DNA of 64,000 nt from assembly GCA_035374585.1 (NCBI GenBank), contig DAOSPF010000001.1, forward strand, positions 1 to 64,000, in the 5' to 3' direction. Under the pieces are notes generated by a model. That model worked only from the letters and a program-made list of their open reading frames with translations. It made no database searches and was not told the origin of the DNA. Below, piece by piece: positions 17,841 through 26,442 of this stretch. This DNA is from JAKPQD01 sp029572965. Its GTDB lineage: Bacteria > Bacteroidota > Bacteroidia > Bacteroidales > DTGW01. Positions within the stretch are counted from its first letter, which is position 1. Each line of letters starts with the position of its first letter. Made by a program: the position numbers and the translations under genes.

Positions 17841-17856
17841 TCGCTAACGTTAGCGA
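17841..17856. promoter_or_regulatory. Perfect 16-bp palindrome
   Basis: TCGCTAACGTTAGCGA reads the same on both strands. It lies about 100 bases upstream of the frameshifted methyltransferase and 117 bases after the end of the Nudix-regulator gene. No T tract follows on either strand, so an operator is more likely than a terminator. The rest of the 232-base gap shows nothing else. Confidence 0.4.
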
Positions 17857-17972
17857 GTGGTCTCATTTATTATTCTCCAAAATTGCCTTATTCATGATTT
17901 GTGTATTTCGTCAACTAAGCTTACAAGCGTTGTTGAGGGCTGTTGTAGAGCTGGATAATTTATCGGAAGTAG

Positions 17973-18731
17973 CTACAACATTAAGTCATAGTTGTTTTTT
18001 CGTACCTGCTGGTATATTTTTCTATCGAAGTAGTAAAGTTGGGCAGGTTTGTGCAGCACGCTTTGTTGTTTCTCGTTCAGAGGCACTATGAATGGCATTT
18101 TTAAAAGCTTACGCCTGAAATTGCGTTTGTCAAAATTACGGCCAAGGATGGTTTCGTAAATTTTTTGCATCAGGCCAAGAGAAAATTTTTCAGGCAAAAG
18201 CTCAAATACCAAAGGGTTGTATTTTACGCCATCACGCAGAAAAGCTAAGGCTTCATCCAGTATGAAATGGTGGTCATAAGCCATTTCTTTAGGAAGGTCG
18301 TTAATTGGGTACCAACCCGGGTTATACATTTGATGGTGTTCTTTCTGGTGCTGAATAGGCCACTCGTACTTGTTGGCATCTACAAGCGAATAAAACACTA
18401 TAGACACTACACGTTGGTATGGATCTTGCCCGATGGTTCTTAACCAAAGCACATCCCTGTCTTGACGGTTAAGCCTGTCAAGTGCCCCAAAGGTCCTGAA
18501 TTGGTGCAGTTCAATATTGTCAATACCTGTAAATTCGAAGAGCACCCTTTTAGCAGCCGAATTAATATCTTCGTCAAAATTGACATGGCTCCCCGGCAGG
18601 ATTTTGTCAGTGAATATTATTTTCCCTGAAGCAGGCTCAGTCATAATCCTATCGAGCATAAGGACATTAAGTTTTTCGAAATCGTAACCGAAAATGACAC
18701 AATTGACTGAAACAAAATCCTGAAAATCCAT
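17973..18731 (-). CDS. Nudix-domain transcriptional regulator (NrtR/AraR-like)
   Basis: A 252-residue protein with a Nudix-fold N-terminal domain (about 1-150) and a C-terminal winged-helix domain (LMQKIYETILGRNFDKRNFRRKLLKM), the layout of NrtR-type regulators. The Nudix box is degenerate: the region GSHVNFDEDINSAAKRVLFEFTG keeps the Gly but has KR and FEF where the catalytic RExxEE should be, so it probably binds a ligand instead of hydrolysing one. In the known families the ligand is an ADP-ribose-like or sugar compound; Bacteroides AraR is of this type. No sugar operon is adjacent. The gene follows mqnC by 62 bases on the same strand. Confidence 0.82.
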   Translation of the reverse strand: MDFQDFVSVNCVIFGYDFEKLNVLMLDRIMTEPASGKIIFTDKILPGSHVNFDEDINSAAKRVLFEFTGIDNIELHQFRTFGALDRLNRQDRDVLWLRTIGQDPYQRVVSIVFYSLVDANKYEWPIQHQKEHHQMYNPGWYPINDLPKEMAYDHHFILDEALAFLRDGVKYNPLVFELLPEKFSLGLMQKIYETILGRNFDKRNFRRKLLKMPFIVPLNEKQQSVLHKPAQLYYFDRKIYQQVRKNNYDLML

Positions 18732-18793
18732 TTCTGTGTATAATTCTTTGGTTTTTGTACAAATATAGGCCAGACGGTTTTTATAAACAACTT

Positions 18794-19888
18794 TTATTCG
18801 TTTATTAAAGAATATTTTTGGTCACGCAGTTGAGGTGTAAAACGTGCATCAATGATGGTGTTTTTCATACTTTCAGAATCAAGCCAGTGAGTTGCCCCGG
18901 CGGCTGATACCACGTTTTCTTCAATCATAATGGAGCCCATGTCGTTTGCCCCTGCATGTAAAGCCAGTTGGGCTGTACCTTTGCCAACAGTAAGCCATGA
19001 GGCCTGAATGTTGGTAATATTGGTAAGCATGATGCGGCTTATTGCTATCATTCGCAAGTATTCGCTACAATCGGTGAAATTGTTTATGCCCATTTTTTTC
19101 TGCAATACTGTGCCATCATCCTGAAAAGGCCATGCAATGAATGCCGTGAAGCCATAAGTTCCTTCGGGTTTTTTTGCCTGGGTTTCGCGAAGCTTGACCA
19201 TGTGTTCCATTCGCTCTTCAATGGTTTCAATATGTCCAAACATCATAGTTGCAGAGGTGACAAGGTTTAGTTTATGTGCTTCGTGCATAACATCGAGCCA
19301 TTCCTGACTTGAACATTTTCCGGGAGAAATGGCTTTACGCACACGGTCAACAAGTATCTCGGCTCCGGCACCTGGCAAGCTTTCCAGCCCGGAGGTTTTC
19401 AATTCTGTTAAAACATCACTATAGCTCATTTTTCCCATCTTTGAGATGTGTACAATCTCAGCAGGCCCTAAAGCATGGAGTTTTATCATGGGGTACATGC
19501 TTTTCAGTGCAGAAAAAAGCTCTTTGTAATATGTCAGTCCAAGCTTAGGGTGCAACCCACCTTGCAAGAGCAATTGATATCCGCCTAAAGCCATCATTGA
19601 CTCTATCTTTTCACGATATTGTTCCAAAGTAGTTATGTAACTTTCGGGATGCCCGGGTATGCGGTGAAAATTGCAAAATTTACAACGTGCAACACAAACA
19701 TTGGTGATATTTACATTACGGTCTATCATCCAAGTCACGATGTTTCCTGGTACATGCTTTTGTCTTAATTGAAACCCAATATGCATAAGATCTTCCATAG
19801 GAGCATTTCTGAAAAGATAAGCTCCTTCGTCAATAGATAGAGGCTCTAGTTGTAATGCTTTGTTATATAAATAGTTTAAATTCATCAT
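18794..19888 (-). CDS. mqnC: Cyclic dehypoxanthine futalosine synthase (MqnC)
   Basis: A 364-residue radical SAM enzyme of the futalosine route to menaquinone; it closes dehypoxanthine futalosine into the spiro cyclic form. The iron-sulphur motif is CVARCKFCNF near residue 65. The C-terminal part has QASWLTVGKGTAQLALHAG followed by ANDMGSIMIEENVVSAAG, the pattern that separates MqnC from MqnE. It carries no signal peptide and should be cytoplasmic. The other mqn genes are not in the window. It is downstream of a methyltransferase and a small thiamine-binding-like protein, with a 57-base gap, and may share their transcript. Confidence 0.9.
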   Translation of the reverse strand: MMNLNYLYNKALQLEPLSIDEGAYLFRNAPMEDLMHIGFQLRQKHVPGNIVTWMIDRNVNITNVCVARCKFCNFHRIPGHPESYITTLEQYREKIESMMALGGYQLLLQGGLHPKLGLTYYKELFSALKSMYPMIKLHALGPAEIVHISKMGKMSYSDVLTELKTSGLESLPGAGAEILVDRVRKAISPGKCSSQEWLDVMHEAHKLNLVTSATMMFGHIETIEERMEHMVKLRETQAKKPEGTYGFTAFIAWPFQDDGTVLQKKMGINNFTDCSEYLRMIAISRIMLTNITNIQASWLTVGKGTAQLALHAGANDMGSIMIEENVVSAAGATHWLDSESMKNTIIDARFTPQLRDQKYSLINE

Positions 19889-19945
19889 AGGTATTTCATT
19901 GTTTAAACAAAAGAATCTTGCTTATGTTAAGTTTTACATCAAAGT

Positions 19946-20203
19946 TTAGTTTATTGTGCAGTTGTCACAGCAGTTTGAAATAGTAATATTAAAAACAGAT
20001 GGGTATTTCTGTATGAACGGAAATATAACATTTTGCAATGCATTGAAAACAATATGATAATCGCCTGCCAACACTGTGCTCATGGCATTAGTGGTTATAT
20101 TGATGTTTTCAGTTTTGTTCAGTTCCAATAAAAACAATTCAATTACCTCGTTGAAATTGCTGCATAATGGCAAATAGCTTATTTGGACTTGAATGTTTAT
20201 CAT
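19946..20203 (-). CDS. Small thiamine-binding-like protein (YkoF/MTH1187 fold)
   Basis: An 85-residue protein. The sequence MINIQVQISYLPL, then NAMSTVLAGDYHIVFNAL and the final beta strand FNITISNCC follow the pattern of the DUF77/YkoF ferredoxin-like fold, whose members bind thiamine or HMP. The C-terminus ends in NCCDNCTIN with three Cys. It starts 7 bases after the methyltransferase gene on the same strand, so the two are an operon. Assignment rests on the beta-alpha-beta pattern and the MST.xxGD motif; a role in thiamine handling is inference. Confidence 0.5.
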   Translation of the reverse strand: MINIQVQISYLPLCSNFNEVIELFLLELNKTENINITTNAMSTVLAGDYHIVFNALQNVIFPFIQKYPSVFNITISNCCDNCTIN

Positions 20204-20209
20204 ATTTCC

Positions 20210-20854
20210 TTATTTAGTGGCTTTTACAACTATAAATACACCATGTATATCTTTATTGACAATGGTATCAGGGACTAATTCAAATGAATCCGTTAGCATT
20301 ACACAGTCTTCTATAAAAGTATTGCTAAACTTTTTTAAGAGTTCGACTAAATCCTTTTTTGAAAAGAAGCGGGCGTGCTTAAAAATAGGGTCGTTATCTT
20401 TTGTTTTTCCAAGAACCGATTCGCTATTCAGACAGCCAAGTATTAATAAGCCATTTTTTTTTAATACCCTGAACATTTCATCAATAGCATTTTTGGCGTT
20501 TTGAGTAAATTCGAGCATTGTAACGGATACTACTACGTCATAACTGTTGTCATGGAAAGGTAGGTTCATGGCATCGCCTTTAATAAAAGTAGCATGGCTG
20601 ATATTTTTGGCAAGGGCAATATCAAGCATTGCATCTGAGATGTCAAGGGCTGTTACACTAAAACCAAGATTTGCAAAAGCCTTGGTCCAATGTCCTGTGC
20701 CACATCCAACTTCTAAAAAGGTTGATTTGACTGGTATGTTTTGAAGATGCTTTAGTATGGCGGCTTTTTCTATTTCGTCTATTTTTTTACCTTGCCCGGT
20801 CTGATAATAGGCATCATACTCATTGGCAATCTCGTTGTTTTCAAATACATTCAT
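20210..20854 (-). CDS. SAM-dependent methyltransferase
   Basis: A 214-residue class I methyltransferase of the Methyltransf_11 kind: motif I FLEVGCGTGHWTKAFANLG, acidic end of strand 2 VTALDISDAML, GDAMNLPFHDNSYDVVV, and motif III LKKNGLLILGC. ATG 20854 is preferred to the GTG at 20866 (MNVFENNEIANEYDAYYQ begins the usual helix). The substrate is unknown. It is not the MenG/UbiE quinone methyltransferase, whose motifs differ, although it lies two genes before mqnC. The pairing with a thiamine-binding-like protein suggests a small-molecule substrate. Confidence 0.8.
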   Translation of the reverse strand: MNVFENNEIANEYDAYYQTGQGKKIDEIEKAAILKHLQNIPVKSTFLEVGCGTGHWTKAFANLGFSVTALDISDAMLDIALAKNISHATFIKGDAMNLPFHDNSYDVVVSVTMLEFTQNAKNAIDEMFRVLKKNGLLILGCLNSESVLGKTKDNDPIFKHARFFSKKDLVELLKKFSNTFIEDCVMLTDSFELVPDTIVNKDIHGVFIVVKATK

Positions 20855-20973
20855 CGTATAAACCACTAATATAAAAACAAAAGGTAAAAATAGGTCATTT
20901 CAATAAAAGCTTGCATGGTGTACAAAAAGAAACGCTTTATATTTTTAAAATGCAAAGCTTTGGTAATAAACAA

Positions 20974-21003
20974 AAAACGGCCACTCATTTGAGCAGCCGT
21001 TTT
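20974..21003 (-). terminator. Terminator of the atpD-atpC operon
   Basis: Stem AAAACGGC (20974-20981) with GCCGTTTT (20996-21003) and an inner CTCA/TGAG stem; on the minus strand it ends in a T-rich run. It begins 19 bases after the atpC stop codon. A T-rich run on the other side means it could act both ways. Confidence 0.75.
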
Positions 21004-21021
21004 CCTTTTTTTTGTAAAAGT

Positions 21022-21264
21022 TTATACTGTAGCCAGCACCACTACTTTATTATTTTTCACCTCAACCACTCCCTGGCGGATATCAAAAAAGCTTTTTTGG
21101 TCGTCATTGGTCACTATTTTTATTTTGCCCGAAGACAAAGTAGAAACAATGGCTGCGTGGTTGCGCAATATCTCAAAAGGCCCTTTGGTGCCCGGGACTT
21201 GAATGAGTTTTATATTCCCGCTAAATAGCTTTTTCTCAGGTGTTATAATATCTAAGTGCATCAT
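21022..21264 (-). CDS. atpC: ATP synthase epsilon subunit
   Basis: An 80-residue epsilon subunit, the short form with only the beta-sandwich domain (LDIITPEKKLFSGNIKLIQVPG, GPFEILRNHAAIVSTL, VKNNKVVVLA); the C-terminal helical hairpin that inhibits ATP hydrolysis in longer forms is absent. It is part of the central stalk of F1. It follows atpD by 17 bases on the same strand and ends the operon before a terminator. Confidence 0.93.
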   Translation of the reverse strand: MMHLDIITPEKKLFSGNIKLIQVPGTKGPFEILRNHAAIVSTLSSGKIKIVTNDDQKSFFDIRQGVVEVKNNKVVVLATV

Positions 21265-21281
21265 AGCTTATCAATTATCAA

Positions 21282-22790
21282 TTACTTTGAAGCTGCCAAA
21301 AGCTTTTCGCCTTTTTCTATAGCATCTTCAATAGTCCCAACGAGGTTGAATGCTGCTTCTGGGTATTTGTCCACTTCGCCGTCCATAATCATGTTGAACC
21401 CTTTGATAGTGTCTTCAATGCTTACAAGCACACCTTTCAAACCAGTAAACTGTTCGGCAACAAAGAATGGTTGCGATAAGAAGCGTTGTACGCGTCGAGC
21501 ACGGTGAACAACCAATTTATCTTCTTCTGAAAGCTCATCCATACCAAGGATAGCGATGATATCTTGAAGTTCTTTGTAGCGTTGCAACAACATTTTAACC
21601 CTTTGTGCAGTTTGATAATGTTCTTTACCAACAACTTCAGGGGTAAGGATACGTGAAGTTGAATCAAGTGGGTCAACAGCAGGATAGATACCAAGCTCTG
21701 AAATCTTGCGGCTCAATACTGTAGTAGCATCCAAGTGGGCAAATGTAGTAGCAGGAGCAGGGTCTGTTAAGTCGTCTGCAGGTACGTAAATAGCCTGAAC
21801 TGAAGTGATAGAACCACGTTTTGTAGAAGTAATACGTTCCTGCATTACCCCCATTTCTGTAGCAAGCGTAGGCTGATAACCTACTGCTGAAGGCATACGG
21901 CCAAGAAGTGCAGACACTTCAGAACCAGCCTGGGTGAAACGGAAGATGTTGTCCACGAAGAAAAGAATATCGCGGCCACCACTTTTTTCGTCCCCATCGC
22001 GGAATGATTCAGCAACGGTAAGGCCTGAAAGTGCTACAGTAGCACGAGCTCCGGGAGGTTCGTTCATCTGGCCAAACACAAGTGTTGCTTGTGACTTAAG
22101 CATTTCTTCTTTGTCAACAACACTTAAATCCCATCCGCCTTTTTCCATGCTGTGTTTGAAAGCTTCACCATATTTTATAACCCCAGATTCAATCATTTCG
22201 CGGAGCAAGTCGTTCCCTTCACGGGTACGTTCTCCTACACCGGCAAATACAGATGTACCGGCATATTTTTTAGCAATGTTGTTGATGAGCTCCATGATGA
22301 TAACGGTCTTTCCTACACCGGCACCACCAAACAACCCAATTTTACCACCTTTGGCATAAGGTTCCAGAAGGTCAATAACCTTAATACCTGTAAAAAGAAC
22401 TTCAGTTTCAGTTCTCAACTGTTCGAACTTAGGTGGTTCGGCGTGTACCTGATAACCGCCTTTTTTGTCTAATGTACCAATACCATCAATGGCATCACCG
22501 GTAACATTTAACAAGCGTCCCCTGATTTGATCTCCAATAGGCATACGGATAGCAGCTCCGGTAGCTTTTACTTTGGTGCCTCTGCGCAAACCATCAGTGG
22601 AGTCCATAGCAATGGTACGAACGGTGTTTTCTCCAATATGTTGTTGGCATTCAATAACAAGCACTTGCCCATTTTCTTTGGTAATTTCAAGTGCATCGTG
22701 GATTTTTGGGAGCTCTTCTCCCTTTGTGTCGAAGATTACGTCAACTACAGGCCCAATAACCTGTATGATTTCTCCATATATATCAGCCAT
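21282..22790 (-). CDS. atpD: ATP synthase beta subunit
   Basis: A 502-residue catalytic subunit of F1. Walker A is GGAGVGKTVIIMEL, the catalytic Glu lies in GVGERTREGNDL, Walker B is ILFFVDNIFRFTQAGSEVSALLGRMPS in pieces, and the DELSEED-type loop appears as DELSEEDKLVV. The start ATG 22790 gives MADIYGEIIQVIGPVVDVIF. Only atpD and atpC are here; the other F1 and all Fo genes must be elsewhere, an arrangement known in many Bacteroidota. Confidence 0.97.
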   Translation of the reverse strand: MADIYGEIIQVIGPVVDVIFDTKGEELPKIHDALEITKENGQVLVIECQQHIGENTVRTIAMDSTDGLRRGTKVKATGAAIRMPIGDQIRGRLLNVTGDAIDGIGTLDKKGGYQVHAEPPKFEQLRTETEVLFTGIKVIDLLEPYAKGGKIGLFGGAGVGKTVIIMELINNIAKKYAGTSVFAGVGERTREGNDLLREMIESGVIKYGEAFKHSMEKGGWDLSVVDKEEMLKSQATLVFGQMNEPPGARATVALSGLTVAESFRDGDEKSGGRDILFFVDNIFRFTQAGSEVSALLGRMPSAVGYQPTLATEMGVMQERITSTKRGSITSVQAIYVPADDLTDPAPATTFAHLDATTVLSRKISELGIYPAVDPLDSTSRILTPEVVGKEHYQTAQRVKMLLQRYKELQDIIAILGMDELSEEDKLVVHRARRVQRFLSQPFFVAEQFTGLKGVLVSIEDTIKGFNMIMDGEVDKYPEAAFNLVGTIEDAIEKGEKLLAASK

Positions 22791-22812
22791 TGTATCTAAT
22801 TTTTAGGTGATA

Positions 22813-22820
22813 CAAAGTTA
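22813..22820 (-). promoter_or_regulatory. -7 promoter box of atpDC
   Basis: TAACTTTG on the minus strand matches TAnnTTTG and is 22 bases before the atpD ATG. No convincing -33 element was found. Confidence 0.55.
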
Positions 22821-22919
22821 TAATTATTTGTTGTTTGTCATATTTTTTTGAAGTTATTTTTTTACTTCTTCGATATTTTCTTTTAAATATAAAATACTAA
22901 TATTTAACCGTCATTTTTA

Positions 22920-22946
22920 TTGAATCACTTTTAATTGCTATCTTTG
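22920..22946 (+). promoter_or_regulatory. Promoter of the leucyl aminopeptidase gene
   Basis: TTG at 22920-22922 and TATCTTTG at 22939-22946 are 16 bases apart, near the normal spacing. The ATG is 25 bases after the -7 box. Confidence 0.55.
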
Positions 22947-22971
22947 CCGAATACCAGCAACATTAGTTTTC

Positions 22972-24417
22972 ATGAAGAATATTGCATTATCCAAAACAAA
23001 CAGCATAGACAACAACCTGAGTATAGTGGTTATTGGGAAAAAATCTGAACCCCTGGATTTAGTTTTTTTAAGTGAAGCTGAAAAAAATTATTTAAAGCAA
23101 AAAGAGGAAGCCGGAAGTTCTTTTATAGTGATTAACCAGTATATCAGGTTGGTCATTGTAGCTCGTATAGACACCTCAAAAGCTGTTTTTGAGCAGCTTG
23201 AGGAAGCCCGGGGAATGGGCAACAGGGCTCAGGCTGAGCTTATTGAAGGCAAGTATAATCAGGCTTTGATATATCATTTATTTGATGAAAAAGAGACCCT
23301 GCTTGCATTGGCTGAGGGCTTTTTGCTTGGAGCTTATCGTTTTTCTAAGTATTTTACAAAAGAAAGTGCTAAAGAGCAGAGTGTAGAACAATTATTCGTG
23401 TACAGCCAGTGTGTTCGAGAAAAAGAATTGACAGAACTGTCCAATATTGTTGATGCGGTATATGTCGCACGAGATATGGTAAATGAGCCTGTTTCTGAGC
23501 TTAATGCTGAAAAATTGGCTCAAACTATTGAAGAACATTGCACTTCGGCAGGTTGCAAGGTTGAGATATTGGATAAAGCTAAAATAGAAGCGTTGAAAAT
23601 GGGAGGACTTTTAGCAGTAAATAAAGGTTCCATTGATCCGCCTTCATTTACTATTGTAGAATGGAAACCTGATAATGCTGTCAATACTCAACCTATTGTT
23701 TTAGTAGGCAAAGGAATTGTTTATGATACCGGAGGCCTAAGTTTAAAGCCAACTGGTGACAGTATGGATTATATGAAGAGCGATATGTCTGGGGCTGCCA
23801 TTGTTGCAGGTGTGATGAAGGCTGCTGCTGCCAACAAACTTCCGTTATATTTGGTGGCTTTAGCCCCTGCTACTGACAATAGGCCTTCTGGAAACGCTTA
23901 TGCCCCGGGCGATGTAGTGACTATCAGTAATGGGACTACTGTTGAAGTGCTTAATAGTGATGCCGAAGGACGTATGATACTGGCAGATGCCCTTGTTTTT
24001 GCTAAAAAATATAACCCGCAACTGGTAATAGACCTGGCTACGCTAACAGGCGCAGCGTCTGTGGCTATTGGGCCTTATGCTTTGGTAGCTATGGGAACAG
24101 CTTCAGAAGAGGTGAAGAGACGACTTAATGAGAGTGCATTTCGTGTTTTTGAGCGTATGGTTGAGTTCCCGTTATGGGCTGAATATGGAGAGCTTATAAA
24201 ATCGGATATTGCTGATTTGAAAAACGTAGGAGGCAAATATGCCGGGGCAATTACTGCAGGCAAGTTCCTTGAACATTTTACAGACTACCCCTGGATGCAC
24301 TTTGATATTGCCGGGGTTGCTTTTAATAAAAGTAAAGACAGCTATAGGGTTAAAGGGGGCACCGGCTTTGGGTTAAGGCTGCTGTATGATTTTCTGAAAA
24401 AAGAAGCGGCTAAATAA
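22972..24417 (+). CDS. pepA: Leucyl aminopeptidase (M17 family)
   Basis: A 481-residue cytosolic aminopeptidase with two metal ions. The C-terminal catalytic domain holds the metal and active-site residues: GKGIVYDTGGLSLKP (Lys, Asp), MKSDMSGAA (Lys, Asp) and NSDAEGRMILADAL (Asp, Glu, Arg), the M17 signature. The N-terminal macro-like domain spans about residues 15-150. The gene is alone on its strand; its last 8 bases overlap the end of murI, which is convergent. Expected to form a hexamer and to recycle peptides. Confidence 0.93.
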   Translation: MKNIALSKTNSIDNNLSIVVIGKKSEPLDLVFLSEAEKNYLKQKEEAGSSFIVINQYIRLVIVARIDTSKAVFEQLEEARGMGNRAQAELIEGKYNQALIYHLFDEKETLLALAEGFLLGAYRFSKYFTKESAKEQSVEQLFVYSQCVREKELTELSNIVDAVYVARDMVNEPVSELNAEKLAQTIEEHCTSAGCKVEILDKAKIEALKMGGLLAVNKGSIDPPSFTIVEWKPDNAVNTQPIVLVGKGIVYDTGGLSLKPTGDSMDYMKSDMSGAAIVAGVMKAAAANKLPLYLVALAPATDNRPSGNAYAPGDVVTISNGTTVEVLNSDAEGRMILADALVFAKKYNPQLVIDLATLTGAASVAIGPYALVAMGTASEEVKRRLNESAFRVFERMVEFPLWAEYGELIKSDIADLKNVGGKYAGAITAGKFLEHFTDYPWMHFDIAGVAFNKSKDSYRVKGGTGFGLRLLYDFLKKEAAK

Positions 24418-25255
24418 AATATTTGAGCTTTTCCGGTTTTTCTAAAGATATTTGCTTTCCTTCGATAGGACTACCATACAAATCAGAGGCCAGTCGGTTA
24501 AATATGTCCGCAGATTCGGTAGTACAGAAGTAACGTTTGCCAGTTTTAGTAACTTTTTCGTCCATTTCGGGATGGTTTTGAAGGTATTTGCTCAGGCTTT
24601 CGGCCACAATGTTGCCTTGCGAAACAATTTTTACTCCCTCAGGAGTATATTTTGATATTTTCGAAAACAGCAGAGGGTAGTGTGTACAGCCTAAAACAAA
24701 TGTATCAACCTTGTTATTCCTGGACATCAGGGCATCAATATGTTTTTTTATAAAAAAATCGGCTCCCGGGCTGTCATATTCGCCGTTTTCGACCAACGGG
24801 ACCCACAAAGGGCAAGCTTCTTGCTCAACTTTCACATTGGGAAAAAATTTTTCAATTTCTATGGGGTACGAGTTGGACGAAACTGTGCCAGAAGTTGCAA
24901 AAATGGCTATATTGTTGGTTTTTGAAAAGTTCCCGATGCACTCTGTTACCGGGCGGATAATGCCAAGCACTCTTTTGTTTGGGGCAATTTTTGGCAGGTC
25001 GTTTTGCTGGATAGTGCGCAATGCCTTGGCTGAAGCTGTATTGCAGGCCAAAATAACCAAATGGCAATCTTGTGCAAAAAGCCATTTTACTGCTTCAAGT
25101 GTGTATCGGTAAACGGTTTCAAACGAGCGCGAACCGTAAGGAGAACGGGCATTATCACCAACATAAATATAATCGTACTGAGGTAGTTTTTTTACTATCT
25201 CTTGCATGATGGTCAGTCCGCCATACCCTGAGTCAAAAATGCCAATAGGTTGCAT
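24410..25255 (-). CDS. murI: Glutamate racemase
   Basis: A 281-residue racemase that makes D-glutamate for peptidoglycan. The N-terminal IGIFDSGYGGLTIMQEI carries the conserved Asp-Ser; the two catalytic Cys are in LVILACNTASAKAL and VLGCTHYPLL; YVGDNARSPYGSR is also typical. It is last in the envelope cluster on this strand, but a terminator separates it from the ompH genes, so it may be transcribed at a lower level or from its own promoter. Confidence 0.95.
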   Translation of the reverse strand: MQPIGIFDSGYGGLTIMQEIVKKLPQYDYIYVGDNARSPYGSRSFETVYRYTLEAVKWLFAQDCHLVILACNTASAKALRTIQQNDLPKIAPNKRVLGIIRPVTECIGNFSKTNNIAIFATSGTVSSNSYPIEIEKFFPNVKVEQEACPLWVPLVENGEYDSPGADFFIKKHIDALMSRNNKVDTFVLGCTHYPLLFSKISKYTPEGVKIVSQGNIVAESLSKYLQNHPEMDEKVTKTGKRYFCTTESADIFNRLASDLYGSPIEGKQISLEKPEKLKYFI

Positions 25256-25274
25256 ACTGGTGCTTATAAAAACA

Positions 25275-25308
25275 AAACTGTCACCTGGTATCCACCCGAT
25301 GACAGTTT
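25275..25308 (-). terminator. Terminator between ompH and murI
   Basis: A 9-bp perfect stem (25275-25283 with 25300-25308) with a 16-base loop, followed on the minus strand by TTTTGTTTTT. It starts 20 bases after the ompH stop codon. Confidence 0.7.
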
Positions 25309-25328
25309 AAAAGTATAAAGTTTTTTTG

Positions 25329-25838
25329 TTATTTCAAACCAAGTTTGGCTTTTACTAAAGGCAGAATATCGGTACTGTTTTCTGCATGGTAAATGATTAA
25401 GCCACCTGCCAAATCAAATATATAAGTAAACCCATTTTCTTTACTAACATCAGCAATAGCTTTATTGGCTTTGTCAAGAATAGGTTTGTAAAGTCCACTT
25501 CTTTGTTTTTGCAAGTCTTGTTCTGCATTTTGTGAAAATGTCTGGATTCTTTGGTTTAATTCTTGAAGTTCATTTTCTTTAGTTTGCTTAATCAGATCTG
25601 AATAAGTATCCCTTTTGCTTAGGTAATCCTGATATTTATTGTTCAATTCTACCTGCATGGTTTCTAATTGACTTTGCAAGTCTTTTGTCAGTTTTTCAAT
25701 TTTCTTTTGAGCGCTATCGCTTTCAGGCATAGCTTCAATCAATTCCTGTGAATTGATGTGTCCCAATTTGATAGCTGTCTGAGCTCCGGCAGTTGATATA
25801 AATGCAGCTGCAAATAAGATGACAAGGTATTTTCTCAT
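25329..25838 (-). CDS. OmpH/Skp-family periplasmic chaperone, copy 2
   Basis: A 169-residue exported protein. Signal peptide MRKYLVILFAAAFISTAGAQ; then KLGHINSQELIEAMPE, the Skp core start, a long charged coiled coil (about 40-120; tentacle helices) and the closing strand FTYIFDLAGGLIIY. Skp-like trimers hold unfolded outer-membrane proteins on their way to the Bam complex. It follows a paralogue of nearly equal length by 41 bases and lies downstream of bamA, as usual in this phylum. Confidence 0.9.
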   Translation of the reverse strand: MRKYLVILFAAAFISTAGAQTAIKLGHINSQELIEAMPESDSAQKKIEKLTKDLQSQLETMQVELNNKYQDYLSKRDTYSDLIKQTKENELQELNQRIQTFSQNAEQDLQKQRSGLYKPILDKANKAIADVSKENGFTYIFDLAGGLIIYHAENSTDILPLVKAKLGLK

Positions 25839-25879
25839 GTTTATGTTTGTATTTTTGTTATTTCCGCAAATGTAACCAA

Positions 25880-26392
25880 TTAATTTTTATATCCCAATTT
25901 TTGCAAAATAGCATCGCTTTTGTCCATTTTTGGGTCAGTATAAAGCATTGAAGCCCCGGCAGAGCTGTCAAATATCACTGCATAACCTCCGTCAACAGCA
26001 AATTCCCTGATGGCCTTGGCAATTTCATCTTGTATAGGTTTGATAAGCTCTTCACGTTTCTTGAACAAAGCGCCGTCTTGTCCGAAGTATTTTTTTTGCA
26101 GGTCTTTAGCTTCTTTTTCTTTTGCCATGATTTCTTCTTCGCGGCGTTTTTTCATTTCTTCGGTCAGGAGTACTTTTTCAGCCTGATAGTTTTTGTACAT
26201 TTTATCAATTTCAGCAAAAGCAGCTTCTACTTCTTTTTGCCAGTTTTCCGATAATTTATCTAACTGGTCCTGGGCAGTTTTGTAACTGGCAATGTTACTT
26301 AAAATATATTCGGTATCAACGAATGCAAATTTTTGGCTAAACCCTAAAGCTGGTATAGCTGTTAATGCAAGAAGGATGATTAATTTTTTCAT
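25880..26392 (-). CDS. OmpH/Skp-family periplasmic chaperone, copy 1
   Basis: A 170-residue exported protein with signal peptide MKKLIILLALTAIPALGFSQ, the opening KFAFVDTEYILSNI, a strongly charged coiled coil (YQAEKVLLTEEMKKRREEEI, about 70-115) and the end strand YAVIFDSSAGASMLY. It is 50 bases downstream of bamA and 41 upstream of the second copy. The two copies differ enough that they could form separate or mixed trimers. Confidence 0.9.
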   Translation of the reverse strand: MKKLIILLALTAIPALGFSQKFAFVDTEYILSNIASYKTAQDQLDKLSENWQKEVEAAFAEIDKMYKNYQAEKVLLTEEMKKRREEEIMAKEKEAKDLQKKYFGQDGALFKKREELIKPIQDEIAKAIREFAVDGGYAVIFDSSAGASMLYTDPKMDKSDAILQKLGYKN

Positions 26393-26442
26393 TTGTCGAA
26401 TATTTTAAATGAGTAACTTATAAATTTATAATTCATCAACTG

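Noticed and set aside
17894..18091. Plus-strand frame of 65 codons near the Nudix regulator
   Set aside because: It overlaps the regulator gene on the other strand and has no support.
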